Shown here piece by piece: positions 1-11,171 of a stretch of 64,000 bases of DNA. The stretch's first letter is position 1; each line of letters starts with the position of its first letter. The notes beneath the pieces are model-generated. The model made no database searches. It had not been told where the DNA came from and saw only the letters and a list, made by a program, of their open reading frames with translations. The stretch comes from Cyprinodon diabolis. Taxonomy: Eukaryota; Chordata; Actinopteri; Cyprinodontiformes; Cyprinodontidae. Position numbers and translations under genes: made by a program. The stretch lies in assembly GCA_030533445.1 (NCBI GenBank), contig JARPUW010000033.1, positions 310,001-374,000 on the forward strand, written 5' to 3'.

Positions 1-178
1 TCTGCAGTCGTAACAGACAAACCATTAATGATACAGCCATGATCTTTTCTGGCAATCATCTAGAGCTGAAAACTAACAATATAAAGTAGATTTGAGCAGA
101 TGTTTTTGGTTACAAGCTTCAAAACAGAAGGTTGAGGCCAAAACGCTCTTTTCACAGTGAGATAATGCCATTTTGGCC
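1..178 (+). repeat. Reference monomer (P type, 178 bp): anatomy
   Basis: First complete monomer; it also opens the long HOR units. Landmarks in monomer positions: PstI site CTGCAG at 2-7 (only in P monomers; others read CTGGAG), ATTAAT at 24-29, XbaI site TCTAGA at 59-64 (lost in A64T monomers), TATAAAG at 80-86, HindIII site AAGCTT at 114-119 (in nearly every monomer), extra G after 130 in the 178-bp form, arms of an inverted repeat at 133-142 and 170-179 (one base later in the 178-bp form), and the palindrome TCACAGTGA at 151-159. The consensus CpG lies at 143-144; P monomers gain another at 9-10. C112A (GGTTAC) and the extra G usually occur together. Confidence 0.95.
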
Positions 179-180
179 TC
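134..180. other. Nested dyad (hairpin/cruciform candidate), representative copy
   Basis: GAGGCCAAAA at 134-143 is the exact reverse complement of TTTTGGCCTC at 171-180. Between them, TCACAGTGA at 152-160 is itself palindromic around a central A, with 8 bases on its left and 10 on its right, so the two dyads are nearly concentric. The structure recurs in almost every one of the roughly 360 monomers. The right arm crosses the monomer boundary as numbered here. Dyad-rich non-B DNA has been proposed to mark centromeres lacking CENP-B boxes (Kasinathan and Henikoff). Extrusion in this DNA is inference. Confidence 0.85.
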
Positions 181-532
181 TGGAGTTGTAACAGACAAAC
201 CATTAATGATACAGCCATGATCTTTTCTGGCAATCATCTAGAGCTGAAAACTAACAATATAAAGTAGATTTGAGCAGATGTTTTTGCTTCCAAGCTTCAA
301 AACAGAAGTTGAGGCCAAAACGCTCATTTCACAGTGAGATAATGCCATTTTGGCCTCTGGAGTTGTAACAGACAAACCATTAATGATACAGCCATGATCT
401 TTTCTGGCAATCATCTAGAGCTGAAAACTAACAATATAAAGTAGATTTGAGCAGATGTTTTTGGTTCCAAGCTTCAAAACAGAAGTTGAGGCCAAAACGC
501 TCTTTTCACAGTGAGATAATGCCATTTTGGCC

Positions 533-3013
533 TCTGCAGTCGTAACAGACAAACCATTAATGATACAGCCATGATCTTTTCTGGCAATCATCTAGAGCTG
601 AAAACTAACAATATAAAGTAGATTTGAGCAGATGTTTTTGGTTACAAGCTTCAAAACAGAAGGTTGAGGCCAAAACGCTCTTTTCACAGTGAGATAATGC
701 CATTTTGGCCTCTGGAGTTGTAACAGACAAACCATTAATGATACAGCCATGATCTTTTCTGGCAATCATCTAGAGCTGAAAACTAACAATATAAAGTAGA
801 TTTGAGCAGATGTTTATGGTTCCAAGCTTCAAAACAGAAGTTGAGGCCAAAACGCTCATTTCACAGAGAGATAATGCCATTTTGGCCTCTGGATTTGTAA
901 CAGACAATCCATTAATGATACAGCCATGATCTTTTCTGGCAATCATCTAGTGCTGAAAACTAACAATATAAAGTAGATTTGAGCAGATGTTTTTGGTTCC
1001 AAGCTTCAAAACAGAAGTTGAGGCCAAAACGCTCTTTTCACAGTGAGATAATGCCATTTTGGCCTCTGGAGTTGTAACAGACAAACCATTAATGATACAG
1101 CCATGATCTTTTCTGGCAATCATCTAGAGCTGAAAACTAACAATATAAAGTAGATTTGAGCAGATGTTTTTGGTTCCAAGCTTCAAAACAGAAGTTGAGG
1201 CCAAAACGCTCTTTTCACAGTGAGATAATGCCATTTTGGCCTCTGGAGTTGTAACAGACAAACCATTAATGATACAGCCATGATCTTTTCTGGCAATCAT
1301 CTAGTGCTGAAAACTAACAATATAAAGTAGATTTGAGCAGATGTTTTTGGTTCTAAGCTTCAAAACAGAAGTTGAGGCCAAAACGCTCTTTTCACAGTGA
1401 GATAATGCCATTTTGGCCTCTGGAGTTGTAACAGACAAACCATTAATGATACAGCCATGATCTTTTCTGGCAATCATCTAGTGCTGAAAACTAACAATAT
1501 AAAGTAGATTTGAGCAGATATTTTTGGTTCCAAGCTTCAAAACAGAAGTTGAGGCCAAAACGCTCTTTTCACAGTGAGATAATGCCATTTTGGCCCCTGG
1601 AGTTGTAACAGACAAACCATTAATGATACAGCCATGATCTTTTCTGGCAATCATCTAGAGCTGAAAACGAACAATATAAAGTAGATTTGAGCAGATGTTT
1701 TTGGTTCCAAGCTTCAAAACAGAAGTTGAGGCCAAAACGCTCTTTTCACAGTGAGATAATGCCATTTTGGCCTCTGGAGTTGTAACAGACAAACCATTAA
1801 TCATACAGCCATGATCTTTTCTGGCAATCATCTAGAGCTGAAAACTAACAATATAAAGTAGATTTGAGCAGATGTTTTTGGTTACAAGCTTCAAAACAGA
1901 AGGTTGAGGCCAAAACGCTCTTTTCACAGTGAGATAGTGCCATTTTGGCCTCTGGAGTTGTAACAGACAAACCATTAATGATACAGCCATGATCTTTTCT
2001 GGCAATCATCTAGAGCTGAAAACTAACAATATAAAGTAGATTTGAGCAGATGTTTTTGGTTCCAAGCTTCAAAACAGAAGTTGAGGCCAAAACGCTCTTT
2101 TCACAGTGAGATAATGCCATTTTGGCCTCTGGAGTTGTAACAGACAAACCATTAATGATACAGCCATGATCTTTTCTGGCAATCATCTAGAGCTGAAAAC
2201 TAACAATATAAAGTAGATTTGAGCAGATGTTTTTGGTTACAAGCTTCAAAACAGAAGGTTGAGGCCAAAACGCTCTTTTCACAGTGAGATAATGCCATTT
2301 TGGCCTCTGGAGTTGTAACAGAAAAACCATTAATGATACAGCCATGATCTTTTCTGGCAATCATCTAGAGCTGAAAACTAACAATATAAAGTAGATTTGA
2401 GCAGATGTTTATGGTTCCAAGCTTCAAAACAGAAGTTGAGGCCAAAACGCTCATTTCACAGTGAGATAATGCCATTTTGGCCTCTGGAGTTGTAACAGAC
2501 AAACCATTAATGATACAGCCATGATCTTTTCTGGCAATCATCTAGTGCTGAAAACTAACAATATAAAGTAGATTTGAGCAGATGTTTTTGGTTCCAAGCT
2601 TCAAAACAGAAGTTGAGGCCAAAACGCTCTTTTCACAGTGAGATAATGCCATTTTGGCCTCTGGAGTTGTAACAGACAAACCATTAAGGATACAGCCATG
2701 ATCTTTTCTGGCAATCATCTAGAGCTGAAAACTAACAATATAAAGTAGATTTGAGCAGATGTTTTTGGTTCCAAGCTTCAAAACAGAAGTTGAGGCCAAA
2801 ACGCTCTTTTCACAGTGAGATAATGCCATTTTGGCCTCTGGAGTTGTAACAGACAAACCATTAATGATACAGCCATGATCTTTTCTGGCAATCATCTAGA
2901 GCTGAAAACTAACAATATAAAGTAGATTTGAGCAGATGTTTTTGGTTCCAAGCTTCAAAACAGAAGTTGAGGCCAAAACGCTCTTTTCACAGTGAGATAA
3001 TGCCATTTTGGCC
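533..3013 (+). repeat. 14-mer HOR unit (2481 bp)
   Basis: Monomer starts and marks: 533 P; 711 T106A/T148A/T157A; 888 G7T/A21T/A64T; 1065 plain; 1242 A64T/C113T; 1419 A64T/G102A; 1596 T74G; 1773 C112A/+G/A164G; 1951 plain; 2128 C112A/+G; 2306 C18A/T106A/T148A; 2483 A64T; 2660 T29G; 2837 plain. It resembles the 12-mer at 14363 but has a three-monomer insert (1242-1772). That trio (C113T, G102A, T74G) reappears in the compound HOR, for instance at 38668-39198. The usual T151A/T162A monomer before the end is missing. Confidence 0.85.
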
Positions 3014-5318
3014 TCTGCAGTCGTAACAGACAAACCATTAATGATACAGCCATGATCTTTTCTGGCAATCATCTAGAGCTGAAAACTAACAATATAAAGT
3101 AGATTTGAGCAGATGTTTTTGGTTACAAGCTTCAAAACAGAAGGTTGAGGCCAAAACGCTCTTTTCACAGTGAGATAATGCCATTTTGGCCTCTGGAGTT
3201 GTAACAGACAAACCATTAATGATACAGCCATGATCTTTTCTGGCAATCATCTAGAGCTGAAAACTAACAATATAAAGTAGATTTGAGCAGATGTTTATGG
3301 TTCCAAGCTTCAAAACAGAAGTTGAGGCCAAAACGCTCATTTCACAGAGAGATAATGCCATTTTGGCCTCTGGATTTGTAACAGACAATCCATTAATGAT
3401 ACAGCCATGATCTTTTCTGGCAATCATCTAGTGCTGAAAACTAACAATATAAAGTAGATTTGAGCAGATGTTTTTGGTTCCAAGCTTCAAAACAGAAGTT
3501 GAGGCCAAAACGCTCTTTTCACAGTGAGATAATGCCATTTTGGCCTCTGGAGTTGTAACAGACAAACCATTAATGATACAGCCATGATCTTTTCTGGCAA
3601 TCATCTAGAGCTGAAAACTAACAATATAAAGTAGATTTGAGCAGATGTTTTTGGTTCCAAGCTTCAAAACAGAAGTTGAGGCCAAAACGCTCTTTTCACA
3701 GTGAGATAATGCCATTTTGGCCTCTGGAGTTGTAACAGACAAACCATTAATGATACAGCCATGATCTTTTCTGGCAATCATCTAGAGCTGAAAACTAACA
3801 ATATAAAGTAGATTTGAGCAGATGTTTTTGGTTACAAGCTTCAAAACAGAAGGTTGAGGCCAAAACGCTCTTTTCACAGTGAGATAGTGCCATTTTGGCC
3901 TCTGGAGTTGTAACAGACAAACCATTAATGATACAGCCATGATCTTTTCTGGCAATCATCTAGAGCTGAAAACTAACAATATAAAGTAGATTTGAGCAGA
4001 TGTTTTTGGTTCCAAGCTTCAAAACAGAAGTTGAGGCCAAAACGCTCTTTTCACAGTGAGATAATGCCATTTTGGCCTCTGGAGTTGTAACAGACAAACC
4101 ATTAATGATACAGCCATGATCTTTTCTGGCAATCATCTAGAGCTGAAAACTAACAATATAAAGTAGATTTGAGCAGATGTTTTTGGTTACAAGCTTCAAA
4201 ACAGAAGGTTGAGGCCAAAACGCTCTTTTCACAGTGAGATAATGCCATTTTGGCCTCTGGAGTTGTAACAGAAAAACCATTAATGATACAGCCATGATCT
4301 TTTCTGGCAATCATCTAGAGCTGAAAACTAACAATATAAAGTAGATTTGAGCAGATGTTTTTGGTTACAAGCTTCAAAACAGAAGGTTGAGGCCAAAACG
4401 CTCTTTTCACAGTGAGATAATGCCATTTTGGCCTCTGGAGTTGTAACAGACAAACCATTAATGATACAGCCATGATCTTTTCTGGCAATCATCTAGTGCT
4501 GAAAACTAACAATATAAAGTAGATTTGAGCAGATATTTTTGGTTCCAAGCTTCAAAACAGAAGTTGAGGCCAAAACGCTCTTTTCACAGTGAGATAATGC
4601 CATTTTGGCCTCTGGAGTTGTAACAGACAAACCATTAATGATACAGCCATGATCTTTTCTGGCAATCATCTAGAGCTGAAAACGAACAATATAAAGTAGA
4701 TTTGAGCAGATGTTTTTGGTTCCAAGCTTCAAAACAGAAGTTGAGGCCAAAACGCTCTTTTCACAGTGAGATAATGCCATTTTGGCCTCTGGAGTTGTAA
4801 CAGACAAACCATTAAGGATACAGCCATGATCTTTTCTGGCAATCATCTAGAGCTGAAAACTAACAATATAAAGTAGATTTGAGCAGATGTTTTTGGTTCC
4901 AAGCTTCAAAACAGAAGTTGAGGCCAAAACGCTCTTTTCACAGTGAGATAATGCCATTTTGGCCTCTGGAGTTGTAACAGACAAACCATTAATGATACAG
5001 CCATGATCTTTTCTGGCAATCATCTAGTGCTGAAAACTAACAATATAAAGTAGATTTGAGCAGATGTTTTTGGTTCCAAGCTTCAAAACAGAAGTTGAGG
5101 CCAAAACGCTCTTTACACAGTGAGAAAATGCCATTTTGGCCTCTGGAGTTGTAACAGACAAACCATTAATGATACAGCCATGATCTTTTCTGGCAATCAT
5201 CTAGAGCTGAAAACTAACAATATAAAGTAGATTTGAGCAGATGTTTTTGGTTCCAAGCTTCAAAACAGAAGTTGAGGCCAAAACGCTCTTTTCACAGTGA
5301 GATAATGCCATTTTGGCC
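3014..5318 (+). repeat. 13-mer HOR unit, type B, copy 1 (2305 bp)
   Basis: Order: P, T106A/T157A, G7T/A21T/A64T, plain, A164G, plain, C112A/+G, C18A with C112A/+G, A64T/G102A, T74G, T29G, A64T/T151A/T162A, plain. Four monomers are 178 bp, giving 13 x 177 + 4 = 2305. The unit at 6740-9044 has the same length and the same marks in the same order; I found no difference at the diagnostic sites compared. Confidence 0.88.
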
Positions 5319-6739
5319 TCTGCAGTCGTAACAGACAAACCATTAATGATACAGCCATGATCTTTTCTGGCAATCATCTAGAGCTGAAAACTAACAATAT
5401 AAAGTAGATTTGAGCAGATGTTTTTGGTTACAAGCTTCAAAACAGAAGGTTGAGGCCAAAACGCTCTTTTCACAGTGAGATAATGCCATTTTGGCCTCTG
5501 GAGTTGTAACAGACAAACCATTAATGATACAGCCATGATCTTTTCTGGCAATCATCTAGAGCTGAAAACTAACAATATAAAGTAGATTTGAGCAGATGTT
5601 TATGGTTCCAAGCTTCAAAACAGAAGTTGAGGCCAAAACGCTCTTTTCACAGTGAGATAATGCCATTTTGGCCTCTGGAGTTGTAACAGACAAACCATTA
5701 ATGATACAGCCATGATCTTTTCTGGCAATCATCTAGAGCTGAAAACTAACAATATAAAGTAGATTTGAGCAGATGTTTATGGTTCCAAGCTTCAAAACAG
5801 AAGGTTGAGGCCAAAACGCTCTTTTCACAGTGAGATAATGCCATTTTGGCCTCTGGAGTTGTAACAGAAAAACCATTAATGATACAGCCATGATCTTTTC
5901 TGGCAATCATCTAGAGCTGAAAACTAACAATATAAAGTAGATTTGAGCAGATGTTTTTGGTTACAAGCTTCAAAACAGAAGGTTGAGGCCAAAACGCTCT
6001 TTTCACAGTGAGATAATGCCATTTTGGCCTCTGGAGTTGTAACAGACAAACCATTAATGATACAGCCATGATCTTTTCTGGCAATCATCTAGAGCTGAAA
6101 ACTAACAATATAAAGTAGATTTGAGCAGATGTTTTTGGTTCCAAGCTTCAAAACAGAAGTTGAGGCCAAAACGCTCTTTTCACAGTGAGATAATGCCATT
6201 TTGGCCTCTGGAGTTGTAACAGACAAACCATTAATGATACAGCCATGATCTTTTCTGGCAATCATCTAGAGCTGAAAACTAACAATATAAAGTAGATTTG
6301 AGCAGATGTTTTTGGTTACAAGCTTCAAAACAGAAGGTTGAGGCCAAAACGCTCTTTTCACAGTGAGATAATGCCATTTTGGCCTCTGGAGTTGTAACAG
6401 AAAAACCATTAATGATACAGCCATGATCTTTTCTGGCAATCATCTAGAGCTGAAAACTAACAATATAAAGTAGATTTGAGCAGATGTTTTTGGTTACAAG
6501 CTTCAAAACAGAAGGTTGAGGCCAAAACGCTCTTTTCACAGTGAGATAATGCCATTTTGGCCTCTGGAGTTGTAACAGACAAACCATTAATGATACAGCC
6601 ATGATCTTTTCTGGCAATCATCTAGTGCTGAAAACTAACAATATAAAGTAGATTTGAGCAGATATTTTTGGTTCCAAGCTTCAAAACAGAAGTTGAGGCC
6701 AAAACGCTCTTTTCACAGTGAGATAATGCCATTTTGGCC
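5319..6739 (+). repeat. 8-mer rearranged HOR unit (1421 bp)
   Basis: Monomers: 5319 P; 5497 T106A; 5674 T106A with +G (hybrid); 5852 C18A/C112A/+G; 6030 plain; 6207 C112A/+G; 6385 C18A/C112A/+G; 6563 A64T/G102A. The C18A monomer occurs twice, and the T157A, A164G, T29G and T151A/T162A monomers are all absent. This looks like a deletion product of the 13-mer with a recombination junction in or near monomer 5674. Confidence 0.82.
5674..5851 (+). repeat. Hybrid monomer: T106A/C112 left part with +G right part
   Basis: The left part reads TTTATGGTTCC as in 177-bp T106A monomers. The right part has the extra G and CTCTTTT as in the C112A monomers. Since +G normally travels with C112A, a switch between parents must lie between positions 113 and 131. 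It opens the altered part of the 8-mer unit. Confidence 0.75.
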
Positions 6740-9044
6740 TCTGCAGTCGTAACAGACAAACCATTAATGATACAGCCATGATCTTTTCTGGCAATCATCT
6801 AGAGCTGAAAACTAACAATATAAAGTAGATTTGAGCAGATGTTTTTGGTTACAAGCTTCAAAACAGAAGGTTGAGGCCAAAACGCTCTTTTCACAGTGAG
6901 ATAATGCCATTTTGGCCTCTGGAGTTGTAACAGACAAACCATTAATGATACAGCCATGATCTTTTCTGGCAATCATCTAGAGCTGAAAACTAACAATATA
7001 AAGTAGATTTGAGCAGATGTTTATGGTTCCAAGCTTCAAAACAGAAGTTGAGGCCAAAACGCTCATTTCACAGAGAGATAATGCCATTTTGGCCTCTGGA
7101 TTTGTAACAGACAATCCATTAATGATACAGCCATGATCTTTTCTGGCAATCATCTAGTGCTGAAAACTAACAATATAAAGTAGATTTGAGCAGATGTTTT
7201 TGGTTCCAAGCTTCAAAACAGAAGTTGAGGCCAAAACGCTCTTTTCACAGTGAGATAATGCCATTTTGGCCTCTGGAGTTGTAACAGACAAACCATTAAT
7301 GATACAGCCATGATCTTTTCTGGCAATCATCTAGAGCTGAAAACTAACAATATAAAGTAGATTTGAGCAGATGTTTTTGGTTCCAAGCTTCAAAACAGAA
7401 GTTGAGGCCAAAACGCTCTTTTCACAGTGAGATAATGCCATTTTGGCCTCTGGAGTTGTAACAGACAAACCATTAATGATACAGCCATGATCTTTTCTGG
7501 CAATCATCTAGAGCTGAAAACTAACAATATAAAGTAGATTTGAGCAGATGTTTTTGGTTACAAGCTTCAAAACAGAAGGTTGAGGCCAAAACGCTCTTTT
7601 CACAGTGAGATAGTGCCATTTTGGCCTCTGGAGTTGTAACAGACAAACCATTAATGATACAGCCATGATCTTTTCTGGCAATCATCTAGAGCTGAAAACT
7701 AACAATATAAAGTAGATTTGAGCAGATGTTTTTGGTTCCAAGCTTCAAAACAGAAGTTGAGGCCAAAACGCTCTTTTCACAGTGAGATAATGCCATTTTG
7801 GCCTCTGGAGTTGTAACAGACAAACCATTAATGATACAGCCATGATCTTTTCTGGCAATCATCTAGAGCTGAAAACTAACAATATAAAGTAGATTTGAGC
7901 AGATGTTTTTGGTTACAAGCTTCAAAACAGAAGGTTGAGGCCAAAACGCTCTTTTCACAGTGAGATAATGCCATTTTGGCCTCTGGAGTTGTAACAGAAA
8001 AACCATTAATGATACAGCCATGATCTTTTCTGGCAATCATCTAGAGCTGAAAACTAACAATATAAAGTAGATTTGAGCAGATGTTTTTGGTTACAAGCTT
8101 CAAAACAGAAGGTTGAGGCCAAAACGCTCTTTTCACAGTGAGATAATGCCATTTTGGCCTCTGGAGTTGTAACAGACAAACCATTAATGATACAGCCATG
8201 ATCTTTTCTGGCAATCATCTAGTGCTGAAAACTAACAATATAAAGTAGATTTGAGCAGATATTTTTGGTTCCAAGCTTCAAAACAGAAGTTGAGGCCAAA
8301 ACGCTCTTTTCACAGTGAGATAATGCCATTTTGGCCTCTGGAGTTGTAACAGACAAACCATTAATGATACAGCCATGATCTTTTCTGGCAATCATCTAGA
8401 GCTGAAAACGAACAATATAAAGTAGATTTGAGCAGATGTTTTTGGTTCCAAGCTTCAAAACAGAAGTTGAGGCCAAAACGCTCTTTTCACAGTGAGATAA
8501 TGCCATTTTGGCCTCTGGAGTTGTAACAGACAAACCATTAAGGATACAGCCATGATCTTTTCTGGCAATCATCTAGAGCTGAAAACTAACAATATAAAGT
8601 AGATTTGAGCAGATGTTTTTGGTTCCAAGCTTCAAAACAGAAGTTGAGGCCAAAACGCTCTTTTCACAGTGAGATAATGCCATTTTGGCCTCTGGAGTTG
8701 TAACAGACAAACCATTAATGATACAGCCATGATCTTTTCTGGCAATCATCTAGTGCTGAAAACTAACAATATAAAGTAGATTTGAGCAGATGTTTTTGGT
8801 TCCAAGCTTCAAAACAGAAGTTGAGGCCAAAACGCTCTTTACACAGTGAGAAAATGCCATTTTGGCCTCTGGAGTTGTAACAGACAAACCATTAATGATA
8901 CAGCCATGATCTTTTCTGGCAATCATCTAGAGCTGAAAACTAACAATATAAAGTAGATTTGAGCAGATGTTTTTGGTTCCAAGCTTCAAAACAGAAGTTG
9001 AGGCCAAAACGCTCTTTTCACAGTGAGATAATGCCATTTTGGCC
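6740..9044 (+). repeat. 13-mer HOR unit, type B, copy 2 (2305 bp)
   Basis: Same length and same series of marks as 3014-5318, including C18A with C112A/+G, then A64T/G102A (TAGTG, GATATTTTT), then T74G (AAAACGAAC), then T29G and T151A/T162A. The two copies are separated by the 1421-bp 8-mer, so the pair is not strictly tandem. Near identity suggests recent amplification or conversion. Confidence 0.88.
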
Positions 9045-11171
9045 TCTGCAGTCGTAACAGACAAACCATTAATGATACAGCCATGATCTTTTCTGGCAAT
9101 CATCTAGAGCTGAAAACTAACAATATAAAGTAGATTTGAGCAGATGTTTTTGGTTACAAGCTTCAAAACAGAAGGTTGAGGCCAAAACGCTCTTTTCACA
9201 GTGAGATAATGCCATTTTGGCCTCTGGAGTTGTAACAGACAAACCATTAATGATACAGCCATGATCTTTTCTGGCAATCATCTAGAGCTGAAAACTAACA
9301 ATATAAAGTAGATTTGAGCAGATGTTTATGGTTCCAAGCTTCAAAACAGAAGTTGAGGCCAAAACGCTCTTTTCACAGTGAGATAATGCCATTTTGGCCT
9401 CTGGAGTTGTAACAGACAAACCATTAATGATACAGCCATGATCTTTTCTGGCAATCATCTAGAGCTGAAAACTAACAATATAAAGTAGATTTGAGCAGAT
9501 GTTTATGGTTCCAAGCTTCAAAACAGAAGTTGAGGCCAAAACGCTCATTTCACAGAGAGATAATGCCATTTTGGCCTCTGGATTTGTAACAGACAATCCA
9601 TTAATGATACAGCCATGATCTTTTCTGGCAATCATCTAGAGCTGAAAACTAACAATATAAAGTAGATTTGAGCAGATGTTTTTGGTTCCAAGCTTCAAAA
9701 CAGAAGTTGAGGCCAAAACGCTCTTTTCACAGTGAGATAATGCCATTTTGGCCTCTGGAGTTGTAACAGACAAACCATTAATGATACAGCCATGATCTTT
9801 TCTGGCAATCATCTAGAGCTGAAAACTAACAATATAAAGTAGATTTGAGCAGATGTTTTTGGTTACAAGCTTCAAAACAGAAGGTTGAGGCCAAAACGCT
9901 CTTTTCACAGTGAGATAGTGCCATTTTGGCCTCTGGAGTTGTAACAGACAAACCATTAATGATACAGCCATGATCTTTTCTGGCAATCATCTAGAGCTGA
10001 AAACTAACAATATAAAGTAGATTTGAGCAGATGTTTTTGGTTCCAAGCTTCAAAACAGAAGTTGAGGCCAAAACGCTCTTTTCACAGTGAGATAATGCCA
10101 TTTTGGCCTCTGGAGTTGTAACAGACAAACCATTAATGATACAGCCATGATCTTTTCTGGCAATCATCTAGAGCTGAAAACTAACAATATAAAGTAGATT
10201 TGAGCAGATGTTTTTGGTTACAAGCTTCAAAACAGAAGGTTGAGGCCAAAACGCTCTTTTCACAGTGAGATAATGCCATTTTGGCCTCTGGAGTTGTAAC
10301 AGAAAAACCATTAATGATACAGCCATGATCTTTTCTGGCAATCATCTAGAGCTGAAAACTAACAATATAAAGTAGATTTGAGCAGATGTTTATGGTTCCA
10401 AGCTTCAAAACAGAAGTTGAGGCCAAAACGCTCATTTCACAGTGAGATAATGCCATTTTGGCCTCTGGAGTTGTAACAGACAAACCATTAATGATACAGC
10501 CATGATCTTTTCTGGCAATCATCTAGTGCTGAAAACTAACAATATAAAGTAGATTTGAGCAGATGTTTTTGGTTCCAAGCTTCAAAACAGAAGTTGAGGC
10601 CAAAACGCTCTTTTCACAGTGAGATAATGCCATTTTGGCCTCTGGAGTTGTAACAGACAAACCATTAAGGATACAGCCATGATCTTTTCTGGCAATCATC
10701 TAGAGCTGAAAACTAACAATATAAAGTAGATTTGAGCAGATGTTTTTGGTTCCAAGCTTCAAAACAGAAGTTGAGGCCAAAACGCTCTTTTCACAGTGAG
10801 ATAATGCCATTTTGGCCTCTGGAGTTGTAACAGACAAACCATTAATGATACAGCCATGATCTTTTCTGGCAATCATCTAGTGCTGAAAACTAACAATATA
10901 AAGTAGATTTGAGCAGATGTTTTTGGTTCCAAGCTTCAAAACAGAAGTTGAGGCCAAAACGCTCTTTACACAGTGAGAAAATGCCATTTTGGCCTCTGGA
11001 GTTGTAACAGACAAACCATTAATGATACAGCCATGATCTTTTCTGGCAATCATCTAGAGCTGAAAACTAACAATATAAAGTAGATTTGAGCAGATGTTTT
11101 TGGTTCCAAGCTTCAAAACAGAAGTTGAGGCCAAAACGCTCTTTTCACAGTGAGATAATGCCATTTTGGCC
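9045..11171 (+). repeat. 12-mer HOR unit, type A variant (2127 bp)
   Basis: Monomer starts: 9045, 9223, 9400, 9577, 9754, 9932, 10109, 10287, 10464, 10641, 10818, 10995. Relative to the unit at 14363, an extra T106A monomer with CTCTTTT precedes the T106A/T157A one. In compensation the G7T/A21T monomer at 9577 lacks A64T and is followed directly by the A164G monomer. One monomer was gained and one lost, so the length is unchanged. The C18A monomer at 10287 carries T106A, the type A state. Confidence 0.85.

Larger units (their letters stand above)
1..532 (+). repeat. Three-monomer block between PstI marks
   Basis: Monomers start at 1 (P, C112A, +G), 179 (G109C giving GCTTCC, with T148A) and 356 (consensus-like). 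The next P monomer follows at 533, so this is a very short interval between P marks. The G109C monomer is rare: the only others I see start at 47000 and 56574, both of which also carry A124T. The block may be the tail of a unit that begins left of the window, or a deletion product. Confidence 0.85.

Noticed and set aside
1..178. Phased A/T tracts suggesting intrinsic curvature
   Set aside because: T- and A-tracts centred near 46, 70, 105, 122, 140, 149 and 171 are not evenly spaced at the helical repeat, so I cannot claim curvature by eye.
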